Assembly: GCF_016865585.1 (NCBI RefSeq)
Contig: NZ_JAESND010000009.1
Span: forward strand, 117,245 to 181,244
DNA from: Jeongeupia naejangsanensis
Lineage (GTDB): Bacteria > Pseudomonadota > Gammaproteobacteria > Burkholderiales > Chitinibacteraceae
Direction of reading: 5' to 3'
Length of the DNA: 64,000 bases
Positions 1 through 8,324 of this stretch are shown here, in pieces. The position numbers were made by a program, and so were the translations under genes. The notes under the pieces were generated by a model. It had not been told where the DNA came from and did no database searches. It saw nothing but the letters and a program-made list of their open reading frames with translations. Position 1 is the first letter of the stretch. The number at the start of each line of letters is the position of its first letter.

Positions 1-32
1 TGAAACGACGGTGTCGCCACGCTGACGACCCG

Positions 33-51
33 GCCTGCCCGCACCGGCAGG
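33..51 (+). other. Hairpin just upstream of spoT
   Basis: GCCTGCC and GGCAGGC form a 7-bp inverted repeat with a 5-base loop. It ends a few bases before the purine-rich stretch (AAAGG, about 53-57) that would serve as the spoT ribosome binding site. It could be the terminator of the gene to the left (no T-run follows, so a weak one) or an mRNA structure affecting spoT translation. Confidence 0.4.
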
Positions 52-64
52 CAAAGGCGGGCAC

Positions 65-2245
65 ATGCCCGCGATAAGCCCGCACGAACTCCCCGAGCTG
101 GCTACCCAGGCGCCGCATGTCCTCGATGCGGCCAACAGCTTCCTGTCCGACGACACCGGCTACCTGAAGCCGGAAGACCGCGAGTTCCTCGCCCGCGCGT
201 TCAAGTTCTCCGAAATCGCCCACCGCGGCCAGTCGCGCCAGTCTGGCGAGCCGTACATCTCGCATCCGCTCGCCGTTGCAACGATCCTGACCGCGTGGCA
301 TCTCGATGCGCAGGCGCTCGCCGCCGCGCTGATGCACGACGTGGTCGAAGACACCGGCGTCTCCAAGCTCGAGATCACCGAGAAGTTCGGCCGACATGTC
401 GCCGATCTGGTCGATGGCATGAGCAAGATCGAGAAGCTCGAGTTCCAGAGCAAGGAAGAGGCGCAGGCCGAAAACTTCCGCAAGATGCTGCTGGCGATGG
501 CGCGCGACTTGCGGGTGATCCTGATCAAGCTTGCCGACCGGCTGCACAACATGCGCACGATGGATGCGATGCGGCCGGACAAGCAGAAGCGCATCGCCCG
601 TGAAACGATGGAGATCTATGCGCCGATCGCCAACCGCATCGGCCTGAACGCGGTCTATCAGGAACTGGACGACCTGTCGTTCAAGTACATGCACCCGCGG
701 CGTTACGCGGTGCTGAGCAAGGCGCTGAAGGCCGCCCGCGGCAACCGCCGCGAGGTGGTCGGCAAGATTCTCGACGCGGTGCGGGCGCAACTGATGGGCG
801 CCGGGCTCGACGCGACGGTGTCGGGTCGAGAGAAAAACCTCTTCAGCATCTACCGCAAGATGCAGGAGAAATCGCTGTCGTTCTCCGAAGTCCTCGACAT
901 CTACGCCTTCCGCGTCATCGTCAAGGACGTGCCGACCTGCTATCTGGCACTCGGCGCGCTGCACGGGCTGTTCAAGCCCATCGCCGGCAAGTTCAAGGAC
1001 TACATCGCGATCCCGAAGTCCAACGGTTACCAGAGCCTGCACACGACGCTGTTCGGGCCGTACGGGACGCCGATCGAGATCCAGATCCGCACTGCCGAAA
1101 TGCACCGGATCGCCGATGCCGGCGTCGCCAGTCACTGGATGTACAAGAGCGGCGACGAGACGTTCTCGGACGTGCAGCAGAAGACCCACCAGTGGCTGCA
1201 GAGCCTGCTGGAGCTGCAGTCCGAATCCGGCGATGCGGTCGAATTCCTCGAACACATCAAGGTCGACCTGTTCCCGGATCAGGTCTACGTGTTCACGCCG
1301 AAGGGCAAGATACTGTCGATGCCGGCCGGTGCGACCTGTGTCGACTTCGCCTACGCGGTGCATTCGGACATCGGCGACCGCTGCATCGCGGCCAAGATCA
1401 ACCACGAGCTGGTGCCGCTGCGCGCCAAGCTCAAGAATGGCGATCAGGTCGAAATCGTCACTGCCGCGCATGCCAAGCCGAATCCGAGCTGGCTGACCTT
1501 CGTCACTACCGGCAAGGCGCGCAGCCACATTCGCCACTTCCTCAAGAGCATGCGTTTCGAGGAGTCGGTGACGCTGGGTGAACGCCTGCTCGAACAGGGG
1601 TTCTCGACCCTGCACCACGCGGCCGTCGAACTCGACGACGACGTCTGGGACCGCTACGTCAAGGAAAATGGCGCGCGTGACAAGGCCGAGATACTGGCGG
1701 ACATCGGTCTGGGCAAGCGATTGGCCGTGGTGGTGGTCAAGCGGCTGCTGCAGCTCGCCGGATTGTGGCGTGACGAAAGCGGTGGCGGACGCCGGACGGC
1801 GGCGATGACGATCCGCGGCACCGAGGGCATGGCGGTGCAGTTCGGCCGCTGTTGCAACCCGATTCCGGGTGATCCGATTCTCGGCATCGTCAAGAAGGAT
1901 CAGGGCCTCGTCATTCATACCCACGACTGTCCGCTGCTCGCCAAGGGACATGTCGACGCCGAGAAACTGATCGACGTCGAATGGGATCCGCTGGTCGAGC
2001 GTTACTTCGACGTGCCGGTGCGGGTGCTGGCCGACAACCAGCGCGGCGTGCTGGGGCAGATCGCCACGGCAATCGGTGACGCCGAGGCCAATATCGGCGC
2101 GGTCACCACGCAGGAGGCCGAGGGCGAGCGTTACGTTCAGGTCCAGTTCACGCTGCAGGTGCACGATCGCGTGCATCTGGCCAAGGTGATGCGCCGCTTG
2201 CGTCAGCTGCCGGTGATCTACCGCTTGCAGCGGGTTCGCGCCTGA
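65..2245 (+). CDS. spoT: Bifunctional (p)ppGpp synthetase/hydrolase, RelA/SpoT family
   Basis: Cytoplasmic stringent-response enzyme that makes (p)ppGpp from GTP/GDP and ATP and hydrolyses it. The 726 residues show the full long-RSH order: an HD hydrolase domain (His91-Asp92 in HDVVEDTG, intact), the synthetase domain (about 230-360, with the YIAIPKSNGYQSLHT signature), a TGS domain (about 385-450), a helical/zinc-finger-like part containing GRCCNPIPGD, and a C-terminal ACT domain (about 650-726). The intact HD pair argues for a bifunctional SpoT/Rel enzyme rather than a synthetase-only RelA. The ATG at 65 is the first start after an in-frame stop at 23; the ribosome site is weak. The gene to the left is outside the window. 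Confidence 0.95.
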   Translation: MPAISPHELPELATQAPHVLDAANSFLSDDTGYLKPEDREFLARAFKFSEIAHRGQSRQSGEPYISHPLAVATILTAWHLDAQALAAALMHDVVEDTGVSKLEITEKFGRHVADLVDGMSKIEKLEFQSKEEAQAENFRKMLLAMARDLRVILIKLADRLHNMRTMDAMRPDKQKRIARETMEIYAPIANRIGLNAVYQELDDLSFKYMHPRRYAVLSKALKAARGNRREVVGKILDAVRAQLMGAGLDATVSGREKNLFSIYRKMQEKSLSFSEVLDIYAFRVIVKDVPTCYLALGALHGLFKPIAGKFKDYIAIPKSNGYQSLHTTLFGPYGTPIEIQIRTAEMHRIADAGVASHWMYKSGDETFSDVQQKTHQWLQSLLELQSESGDAVEFLEHIKVDLFPDQVYVFTPKGKILSMPAGATCVDFAYAVHSDIGDRCIAAKINHELVPLRAKLKNGDQVEIVTAAHAKPNPSWLTFVTTGKARSHIRHFLKSMRFEESVTLGERLLEQGFSTLHHAAVELDDDVWDRYVKENGARDKAEILADIGLGKRLAVVVVKRLLQLAGLWRDESGGGRRTAAMTIRGTEGMAVQFGRCCNPIPGDPILGIVKKDQGLVIHTHDCPLLAKGHVDAEKLIDVEWDPLVERYFDVPVRVLADNQRGVLGQIATAIGDAEANIGAVTTQEAEGERYVQVQFTLQVHDRVHLAKVMRRLRQLPVIYRLQRVRA

Positions 2246-2273
2246 GCGGCATCAAAGTCTGACGCTTCGCGCG

Positions 2274-2282
2274 TGCTAAAAT
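2274..2282 (+). promoter_or_regulatory. Putative extended -10 element for thiS
   Basis: TGCTAAAAT (extended TGn plus TAAAAT) lies about 34 bp upstream of the GTG start of thiS. No good -35 hexamer is visible. Similar CTAAAAT boxes precede the genes at 11405 and 9268 in this window, which suggests a common local promoter form. Confidence 0.4.
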
Positions 2283-2315
2283 CGGCGCCATTCGCAATCC
2301 TGCCAAGGCCGCGTC

Positions 2316-2519
2316 GTGATCCAGCTGTCCATCAATGGCGAAGCCAAGGCTTTCGCCGCCCCGCTGACCGTTTCCGAACTGATCCAGGTGCTTGAGCTGA
2401 CCGGCAAGCGCGTCGCGATCGAGCGCAACGGCGAGATCGTGCCGCGCAGCACGCACGCGGCAACGCAGCTCGTCGACGGCGATGTGCTCGAGATGGTGGT
2501 TGCTGTCGGTGGTGGCTGA
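2316..2519 (+). CDS. thiS: Sulfur carrier protein ThiS
   Basis: A 67-residue ubiquitin-like sulfur carrier for thiazole synthesis in thiamine biosynthesis. It ends in the required Gly-Gly tail (VVAVGGG), which is adenylated and converted to a thiocarboxylate. The start is GTG at 2316 with AAGG 8 bases upstream. It is followed by a small gene after 3 bases and then by thiG, so it probably leads a thi operon. thiF/thiO partners are not in the window. Confidence 0.93.
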   Translation: MIQLSINGEAKAFAAPLTVSELIQVLELTGKRVAIERNGEIVPRSTHAATQLVDGDVLEMVVAVGGG

Positions 2520-2522
2520 GCA

Positions 2523-2855
2523 ATGATCGCGCGCAGCTGGCATGGTGTCGTTCCGGCGCGGCACGGTGATGCGTTTGCCGCCTACCTGCAGCAGACCGGG
2601 GTCGCCGAGAGCACGACTTTGAACGGCAACCTGGGCGCCTTCGTGCAGCGGGTCGAGCAGGACGGCTACACGCATTTCTTCCTGCTGACCTACTGGGCCG
2701 ACTGGGCCGCCATCCATGATTTCGCTGGCCCGCAGCCGCACATTGCCGTCACGTATCCCGAGGACGCACGTTTCGGCCTGATTTCCGATCCCATCGTTGT
2801 CCACCAGCAGGTGGACGCGGTGACGCCGTGGCTGACTGCCGCCGCGGCCTCCTGA
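2523..2855 (+). CDS. Antibiotic-biosynthesis-monooxygenase-like (dimeric alpha/beta barrel) protein
   Basis: A 110-residue protein with the size and pattern of ABM/EthD-like dimeric alpha/beta barrel proteins: alternating strands and helices, a [21 protein letters not shown] segment typical of the fold, and no signal peptide. It starts 3 bases after the thiS stop and ends about 29 bases before the thiG start, so it is co-transcribed inside the usually adjacent thiS-thiG pair. Members of the fold act as small heme- or quinol-handling enzymes or have no known reaction. No substrate can be assigned, and a role in thiazole synthesis is unproven. Confidence 0.6.
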   Translation: MIARSWHGVVPARHGDAFAAYLQQTGVAESTTLNGNLGAFVQRVEQDGYTHFFLLTYWADWAAIHDFAGPQPHIAVTYPEDARFGLISDPIVVHQQVDAVTPWLTAAAAS

Positions 2856-2884
2856 ATCGCTACTTCGCTTCAAAAGGGAACAGC

Positions 2885-3673
2885 ATGTCTGACGTTTTCC
2901 AGATCGCCGGCAAAACCTACAACTCGCGCCTGCTGGTCGGTACCGGCAAGTACAAGGATTTCGACGAAACCCGACGTGCGATCGACGCATCGGGGGCCGA
3001 GATCGTCACCGTGGCGATACGTCGGGTCAACATCGGCCAGAACGCAAACGAGCCGAGCCTGCTCGACTACCTGCCGCCAAGCGAGTTCACCTATCTGCCG
3101 AATACGGCTGGCTGCTATTCGGCCGATGATGCGATCCGCACCTTGCGGCTGGCGCGCGAGCTGCTCGACGACCACAAGCTGGTGAAGCTCGAAGTGCTCG
3201 GCGACCCGAACACGCTTTACCCGAACGTGCGCGAAACGCTCAAGGCCGCCGAAGTGCTGGTCAAGGAAGGTTTCGACGTGATGGTCTACACCTCCGATGA
3301 TCCGATTGTTGCGCGTGAACTCGAGCAGATCGGCTGCTGCGCGATCATGCCGCTGGCCTCGTTGATCGGCTCGGGCATGGGGATTCTGAATCCGTGGAAC
3401 CTGCGGCTGATCATCGAGCAATCGAAAGTGCCGGTACTGGTCGACGCTGGCGTCGGTACCGCGTCCGATGCGACCGTCGGCATGGAGCTGGGCTGCGACG
3501 GCGTGCTGATGAACACCGCGATCGCTGCTGCCAAGGACCCGGTCCGGATGGCGTACGCGATGAAGCTGGCGGTCGAAGCCGGCCGCGAGGCTTTCCTCGC
3601 AGGGCGGATGCCGAAGAAGCTCTACAGCGCCGATCCGTCGAGCCCGCTTTTCGGTATGATCAGCAGCAAGTAA
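2885..3673 (+). CDS. thiG: Thiazole synthase ThiG
   Basis: Catalyses formation of the thiazole phosphate carboxylate from 1-deoxyxylulose 5-phosphate, dehydroglycine and ThiS thiocarboxylate. The 262-residue TIM barrel begins [10 protein letters not shown] and shows the conserved [11 protein letters not shown] and the VKLEVLGDP segment carrying the Schiff-base lysine, and ends with the usual [15 protein letters not shown] tail. I chose ATG 2885 because AAAAGGGAA sits just upstream; the open frame continues further upstream but without family similarity. A strong terminator follows at 3691-3716. Confidence 0.96.
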   Translation: MSDVFQIAGKTYNSRLLVGTGKYKDFDETRRAIDASGAEIVTVAIRRVNIGQNANEPSLLDYLPPSEFTYLPNTAGCYSADDAIRTLRLARELLDDHKLVKLEVLGDPNTLYPNVRETLKAAEVLVKEGFDVMVYTSDDPIVARELEQIGCCAIMPLASLIGSGMGILNPWNLRLIIEQSKVPVLVDAGVGTASDATVGMELGCDGVLMNTAIAAAKDPVRMAYAMKLAVEAGREAFLAGRMPKKLYSADPSSPLFGMISSK

Positions 3674-3690
3674 GCAAGCTTGCCAATTCA

Positions 3691-3716
3691 AAAGGCGGTC
3701 GACGACCGCCTTTTTT
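3691..3716 (+). terminator. Rho-independent terminator after thiG
   Basis: AAAGGCGGTC and GACCGCC form a GC-rich stem followed by six T residues, directly after the thiG stop codon. Confidence 0.9.
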
Positions 3717-3734
3717 CATATCCAGGAGTCACGC

Positions 3735-4178
3735 ATGACCACGGTCCGCTATGCCAGCCTCGATGATCTCGATCTGCTGGTGCCCTTGTTCGATGCCTAT
3801 CGGCAGTTCTACAAGCAGGCGAGCGACGTCGACGGCGTGCGCGCCTATCTGGGTGAGCGGCTGGCCTTGCGCGAATCGGTGTTGCTGCTCGCCGAAGCCG
3901 GCGGTCATCCGGTCGGTTTCGTCCAGCTGTTTCCGTTGTTCAGCTCGGTCGGCATGCGGCGGGTCTGGCTGCTCAACGACCTGTTCGTCCTTGAGGCGGC
4001 ACGCGGGCAGGGGGCGGCGCGGGCGCTGATGGGCAAGGCGCGCGACCATGCACAGGCGACCGGCGCGGCCAGCCTGCGGTTGTCGACGGCGCATGCCAAT
4101 CACGCGGCGCAGGCGCTGTACGAATCGCTCGGTTACCAGCGCGATTCCGAGTTCCAGGGCTATGCGCTGAAGCTGTAG
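3735..4178 (+). CDS. GNAT family N-acetyltransferase (copy 1 of a tandem pair)
   Basis: A 147-residue single-domain acetyl-CoA-dependent acetyltransferase. The acetyl-CoA-binding motif A is visible as LFVLEAARGQGAARALM (about 80-97), followed by the motif B segment [18 protein letters not shown]. The protein is soluble and the substrate unknown. AGGAGT 8 bases before ATG 3735 is a good ribosome site. The next gene is a clear paralogue with the same YASLDDLD start and YESLGY end, so this is a tandem duplication. The pair separates thiG from trmB. Confidence 0.85.
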   Translation: MTTVRYASLDDLDLLVPLFDAYRQFYKQASDVDGVRAYLGERLALRESVLLLAEAGGHPVGFVQLFPLFSSVGMRRVWLLNDLFVLEAARGQGAARALMGKARDHAQATGAASLRLSTAHANHAAQALYESLGYQRDSEFQGYALKL

Positions 4179-4232
4179 CAACGCACTGACTTTGGCCTTA
4201 CACTCTGGCGCTTTTTTGAGCCGGAGTACGCG

Positions 4233-4712
4233 ATGTCTACTGCTGCAGACAAGGATGGAGGGGCGCACGACGTGGTCGTGCGTTACGCCAGTCTCGATGA
4301 TCTCGACCGGCTTGCGCCGCTGTTCGACGCGTATCGCGTGTTCTACGAACAAGCGAGCGATCCTGCCCTTGCCCGGGCTTTTCTGGCCGAGCGCCTGAAT
4401 CTGGGCGAGTCGGTGCTGCTGCTGGCCGAAACCGGTGGTGTGGCGTGCGGTTTCATCCAGCTCTATCCCTACTTCAGCTCGATTGCTGCGACGCGGGCGT
4501 GGAGCCTGATGGATCTCTACGTGGCCGAATCCGCGCGCGGCGCCGGCGTGGCGCGGCTGCTGATGAACAAGGCCGCCGCGCACGCGCGGGCCACCGGTGC
4601 CTCGCACCTCGAGCTGTCGACCGCGCACACCAATACGCGCGCGCAGGCGCTGTACGAATCGCTCGGCTACGAGCTGGATACCGTCTACCGCTACTACAGC
4701 CTGCTGCTCTGA
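4233..4712 (+). CDS. GNAT family N-acetyltransferase (copy 2 of a tandem pair)
   Basis: A 159-residue paralogue of the preceding acetyltransferase with an N-terminal extension of about 11 residues before the shared [10 protein letters not shown] motif. The CoA-binding loop is [17 protein letters not shown] and the C-terminal motif is [26 protein letters not shown] precedes ATG 4233 at good spacing. The two copies differ most at their N-termini and in the residues near the active-site loop, so they may acetylate different small molecules; no substrate is evident. Confidence 0.85.
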   Translation: MSTAADKDGGAHDVVVRYASLDDLDRLAPLFDAYRVFYEQASDPALARAFLAERLNLGESVLLLAETGGVACGFIQLYPYFSSIAATRAWSLMDLYVAESARGAGVARLLMNKAAAHARATGASHLELSTAHTNTRAQALYESLGYELDTVYRYYSLLL

Positions 4713-4740
4713 GGTACTGCGGACGGCGGGGAACGCCGGT

Positions 4741-4784
4741 TATAATCGCGCCATCGTTGAAAAGCGCCGCTTTGCGGCGCTTTT
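4741..4784 (+). promoter_or_regulatory. Consensus -10 box followed at once by a terminator-like hairpin (trmB leader)
   Basis: A perfect TATAAT lies at 4741-4746. A stem of AAAGCGCCGC and GCGGCGCTTT with four T residues follows at 4761-4784, before the trmB ATG at 4810. If the -10 box is used, transcription would start near 4753 and the hairpin would be in the trmB 5' leader. Otherwise it is simply the terminator for the acetyltransferase pair. The -35 region is poor. Confidence 0.6.
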
Positions 4785-4809
4785 GCTTGGAAGCTTGATT
4801 GGAAAGGTC

Positions 4810-5496
4810 ATGGAAAATCCGAACTATATGCGCCGCATCCGCAGCTTCGTGCTGCGTCAGGGCCACCTGTCGGCCGGGCAGGAACGCGCGCTGGCCGATT
4901 TCGGTCCGCGTTTCTGCATCCCGTACGCTGCCGAAGCGCTCGATCTGACTGCGGCATTCGGCCGTGAAGCACCGCGCGTGCTGGAAATCGGCTTCGGCAT
5001 GGGCCAGGCCACCGCCGAGATTGCCGCCGGCCGTCCCGATACCGATTTCCTTGGTGTCGAAGTGCACACGCCCGGCGTCGGTAGCCTGCTGAAGCTGATC
5101 GGCGAGCAGGGCATCGGCAACATCCGCATCGTCCAGCATGACGCGGTCGAAGTGATCGAGCACATGCTGACGCCGGATAGCCTCGACGGCGTGCACATCT
5201 ACTTCCCGGACCCGTGGCACAAGAAACGCCACAACAAGCGCCGGCTGGTGCAGCCTGATTTCATCAAGCAGCTGCTGTCGCGGGTCAAGGTTGGCGGTTA
5301 CCTGCATCTGGCGACCGACTGGGAAGACTATGCGGTGCAGATGCTCGAGGTCCTGTCCGCCGAGCCGCTGCTCGAAAATACCGCCGACGGCTACGCGCCG
5401 CGCCCGGACTATCGGCCGCTGACCAAGTTCGAGAACCGCGGCATCAAGCTGGGCCATGGCGTGTGGGATCTGGTATTCCGCCGCAAGGCCGGCTGA
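4810..5496 (+). CDS. trmB: tRNA (guanine-N7-)-methyltransferase TrmB
   Basis: SAM-dependent enzyme that methylates G46 in the variable loop of tRNA to m7G. The 228-residue protein has the SAM-binding [15 protein letters not shown] motif (about 58-72), the family signature [16 protein letters not shown] (about 136-151) and the C-terminal TKFENRG motif. I chose ATG 4810 ([13 protein letters not shown]) because GGAAAGG sits upstream and family members start there; the longer frame runs into the terminator hairpin. It lies downstream of the thi genes as in related betaproteobacteria, but with two GNAT genes in between. Confidence 0.96.
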   Translation: MENPNYMRRIRSFVLRQGHLSAGQERALADFGPRFCIPYAAEALDLTAAFGREAPRVLEIGFGMGQATAEIAAGRPDTDFLGVEVHTPGVGSLLKLIGEQGIGNIRIVQHDAVEVIEHMLTPDSLDGVHIYFPDPWHKKRHNKRRLVQPDFIKQLLSRVKVGGYLHLATDWEDYAVQMLEVLSAEPLLENTADGYAPRPDYRPLTKFENRGIKLGHGVWDLVFRRKAG

Positions 5497-5532
5497 TCTA
5501 GACTCGCAGCATCTCCCGCCGGAAGTCCGCGC

Positions 5533-6714
5533 ATGTCCCTCTCCCGATTCGCCGCCATGCTCGCCCTAATGTCCGGCGCCGCACAGGCGGCCGACGACGT
5601 CACCGTCACGCCGCTGGACAGCGCGCAGCTGGGCCGGCAGACGGTCGACGTCGACCGGGCGCTGGCGGTAACGATGACGCCCCGGACCGAACCGCTTCCG
5701 GCTCGGTTCGACGCGCCGGTCCCGGCCGCCGAAGCGGTGATGCAGACCACCGCGCAGCCCGTCGCACCGCAGCCGGTGGCTGCCGAAGCGCCGGCACCCA
5801 AGGCGCCGCCGCAGCGCCTGTTCAAGCGCTCGGTCGTCGTGCTGCCGTTCGTGGTCCGTCAGCCCGGGCAGATCGCCGATCTGCCGCAATTTCTCGAGGG
5901 CACGCAGGACATCCTGCGGCGCAGTCTCGACACCGGCGGCAAGCTCAATGCGCGGATCGCAGCCGGAGAGGGGGCGTTCATGCTGCAACCGGGCAGCGTC
6001 GACGTGCAGTGGAAGCCCGAGCGCGTGCGCGAGCTGGCGCGCCGCTACGGCAGCCAGTTTGTCGTTGCCGGCGTGGTCGACGACGCGTCGACCGAGGGAA
6101 CGCGTTTCATGCCGGCGATCGGCACGCAGGTCAAACCCGGCGAGAGCAAGCTGTCGCTGAGCCTGCCGATCGTGGATTTCTTCGGGTTCGGCCTCAAGCG
6201 AACGCCGGCATCACGCAATTTCGACGCCACGCTTTACCTGTTCGACGGTGTGTCGGGCGCCATGCTTGGCCGCTATCCGCTGCAGGCGAACGCCGGTGGC
6301 GACGTGCTCGGCGATCCCCGTCAGGCCGTGGCCGGTGTCGGCTTCGTCAGTGGCGATTATGGCCAGGTGGTTGCCGCACAGCTGGGCAGCGCCGCCAATG
6401 TGATTGCCGAAGCCATCCGCTGCCAGCCGTTCTCGGCCCGGGTCGTCGGTCTGTCGCAGGGCCAAGTCGTGCTCGACGCCGGGACGGCGGCAGGGCTGCG
6501 CCCGGGTGACACGCTGCAGCTTTACCGGCTGCGCAGCTTCCAGTTGCCGGTCGACAGCCTCAATGGCGACCCGGCGCAACGGCTCGGCATGATCGAGGAT
6601 CGCGGCAGCGTGCTGACCATCGAACAGATCCAGCCACTGATGTCGCTGGCGAAGATCGCCGGTCCGCAGCCCGAAGTGGGCGACTATGCACGCTGGGATG
6701 GTGCCGGCCACTGA
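5533..6714 (+). CDS. FlgT-like flagellar assembly protein T, exported
   Basis: A 393-residue exported protein with a signal peptide (MSLSRFAAMLALMSGAAQA, cleavage about residue 19), an Ala/Pro-rich linker to about residue 95, then a domain beginning SVVVLPFVVRQPGQIADLPQ resembling the FlgT middle domain, and a C-terminal beta domain (about 300-390; GTAAGLRPGDTLQLYRL) like the FlgT C domain. In Vibrio, FlgT forms the H-ring of the flagellar motor. No flagellar genes flank it here, so the name rests on fold-like sequence patterns only. CCGGAAG precedes ATG 5533. Confidence 0.6.
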   Translation: MSLSRFAAMLALMSGAAQAADDVTVTPLDSAQLGRQTVDVDRALAVTMTPRTEPLPARFDAPVPAAEAVMQTTAQPVAPQPVAAEAPAPKAPPQRLFKRSVVVLPFVVRQPGQIADLPQFLEGTQDILRRSLDTGGKLNARIAAGEGAFMLQPGSVDVQWKPERVRELARRYGSQFVVAGVVDDASTEGTRFMPAIGTQVKPGESKLSLSLPIVDFFGFGLKRTPASRNFDATLYLFDGVSGAMLGRYPLQANAGGDVLGDPRQAVAGVGFVSGDYGQVVAAQLGSAANVIAEAIRCQPFSARVVGLSQGQVVLDAGTAAGLRPGDTLQLYRLRSFQLPVDSLNGDPAQRLGMIEDRGSVLTIEQIQPLMSLAKIAGPQPEVGDYARWDGAGH

Positions 6715-6772
6715 GCACCGGACGATGAACGATGATGCCGCAGCACGACATGCCGGCTCACGTTGACACGGA

Positions 6773-7546
6773 TTACTTGCAGGCGGCTTCCTGAAGTTGC
6801 GCCCCGCGCAGCTGGCTGCTGGCCTTCAGCAGTTTCTGTTGCTGATCCGGCGTGACCCTGGCGGTGACAAAGCTCGTCGGCTTCAGGCCGTCGTCGCGCT
6901 CACGGACCACCGCCGAGCGCACGCCCTTGGCCTGAAGCTGGGCCAAGCGACGATCGCCCGCCTCCCGGCTTGAAAAGACACCGAGCGAGATGGCGTTCTG
7001 CCAGCGTTTGCCGTCGTTGACGACCAGATAGTCGTCGACGCCGAGTTCTGCCAGCTGTGCGGCTTTCTGCTTGGCCGTTTCGAGGTCGGCCATCGGCGGG
7101 ATGTAGACCCAGACCCGGGCGTTGTCACCGCTGCCGTGCTCCTGTGCGGCAATGCCGAGCGCCTTGAGTTTGCCGCGCGCGGTATCGACGTCGGGACCGC
7201 TCAGGCCGGCCCAGCGCAGGCAGACGCCTGCGGTATCGGCTTGTGCCTGCGCCGGTGGCGTCGGCTTGGGGCCAGGCTTCGGAGTCGGAGTCGGAGTCGG
7301 AGTCGGAGTCGGAGTCGGAGTCGGAGTCGGAGTCGGAGTCGGAGTCGGAGTCGGAGCGGGCTGGCTGGCCGCAGTCGACGCAGGTGAAACCGGCGTGTTG
7401 TCGATCTGGGCAAGGTTGACTGTCCTGACCTGGCTCGCAGCGACTTCGGGGGCACGCACCTCACCGCCCGGCCGGTTGGGGGCAAGGCGGGTGTAGCCGA
7501 AGTACAGCAGGTTGAGCGCGACGAGCGCGGCCAGAAACCATTTCAT
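6773..7546 (-). CDS. SPOR-domain membrane protein with a Thr-Pro repeat linker
   Basis: A 257-residue protein with an N-terminal membrane anchor ([19 protein letters not shown]), an extended linker containing about 13 Thr-Pro dipeptides, and a C-terminal domain (about 170-235, [27 protein letters not shown]) that fits SPOR, which binds denuded peptidoglycan at division sites. The start is ATG 7546; the open frame extends upstream into coaX but without protein-like sequence. It is third in the leftward birA-coaX-SPOR operon, 22 bases after coaX. The repeat linker is encoded by a perfect hexanucleotide array (7279-7356). Confidence 0.8.
   Translation of the reverse strand: MKWFLAALVALNLLYFGYTRLAPNRPGGEVRAPEVAASQVRTVNLAQIDNTPVSPASTAASQPAPTPTPTPTPTPTPTPTPTPTPTPTPKPGPKPTPPAQAQADTAGVCLRWAGLSGPDVDTARGKLKALGIAAQEHGSGDNARVWVYIPPMADLETAKQKAAQLAELGVDDYLVVNDGKRWQNAISLGVFSSREAGDRRLAQLQAKGVRSAVVRERDDGLKPTSFVTARVTPDQQQKLLKASSQLRGAQLQEAACK
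7279..7356 (+). repeat. Perfect (TCGGAG)13 hexanucleotide tandem repeat
   Basis: Thirteen uninterrupted copies of TCGGAG lie inside the SPOR-protein gene and encode the Thr-Pro linker on the minus strand. The unit is a multiple of three, so slippage would change linker length without breaking the frame. Confidence 0.95.
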
Positions 7547-7568
7547 CGTGCGGCTATCCGTGGTCGGG

Positions 7569-8324
7569 TCAGGGGGCGGGGCGGGTGGCGGGTTGGGCGA
7601 AGGCCAGCGCGGCCAGCCCGTGAAGCACGAGATTATCGACCAGCGTCGCCGGTGTGTTAAGCAAGGCGGCCAGTTGTGATGCATCGCCGCCCGCCAGCAG
7701 CAATCGCGGTGTCTCGCCACGAGCCTGCAGACGCCCGACCATCGCGTCGATGCTGGCTGCCAGCGCGGTGCGGATGCCGGTTTCGATCGCGTCTTCGGTC
7801 GACGTCGGATAGTCGTGCACGCGACCTTCGGCATCGGGCAGTCGGGCGGTGCCGGTGGCAAGCGCGCGTTTCATCAGACGGTAGCCGGGCAGGATCATGC
7901 CGCCGAGAAAGACGCCGTCGGCGGTCAGTGCGTCGACGGTCAGCGCGGTGCCGGCGCTGGCGATGACCAGTGCTTCACCGGGAAAGCGGGCGCGTGCGCC
8001 GAGCACCGCCGCCCAGCGGTCGGGACCTTGCTGTTCGAGCCGGCGATAGCGGTTCTCGACGCCAAGCGCCTGACGTGACGGCGCCAGCCAGTCTATCTTG
8101 CAACCCCAGTGCGCCGTGGCAAAGGTATCGAGTTGCTCGCGCAAGGCCGGTGCGGCCACGCAGGCGCCGTGAACGGTACCCGGCGCGGGCATTGCCCGCC
8201 ATGCCGCAAACGCGGTATCGAGCTGGTCGTGCGCGGCGTCACCCTGCGCGAGCCAGTCGCCGCAGGTGTCTGCCGTGGCCCATTTGAGGCGGGTATTGCC
8301 GAGGTCGAGGAACAGCGTGCTCAT
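7569..8324 (-). CDS. coaX: Type III pantothenate kinase CoaX
   Basis: Phosphorylates pantothenate in the first step of coenzyme A synthesis. The 251-residue ASKHA-fold protein shows the type III signatures: N-terminal DLGNTRLKW (residues 7-15), GPDRWAAVLGA in the middle and the SAGTALTVDAL phosphate-binding segment (about 124-134), plus LLLAGGDA near the C-terminus. It overlaps birA by 4 bases (ATGA), so translation is probably coupled, as in many betaproteobacteria where birA and coaX are adjacent. Confidence 0.94.
   Translation of the reverse strand: MSTLFLDLGNTRLKWATADTCGDWLAQGDAAHDQLDTAFAAWRAMPAPGTVHGACVAAPALREQLDTFATAHWGCKIDWLAPSRQALGVENRYRRLEQQGPDRWAAVLGARARFPGEALVIASAGTALTVDALTADGVFLGGMILPGYRLMKRALATGTARLPDAEGRVHDYPTSTEDAIETGIRTALAASIDAMVGRLQARGETPRLLLAGGDASQLAALLNTPATLVDNLVLHGLAALAFAQPATRPAP

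Noticed and set aside
2246..2315. Thiamine pyrophosphate riboswitch before thiS
   Set aside because: The gap is only 70 bases and holds none of the conserved TPP riboswitch elements.
7279..7356. The hexanucleotide array considered as a CRISPR or other non-coding repeat
   Set aside because: There are no spacers, and the repeat is in frame inside a coding sequence.
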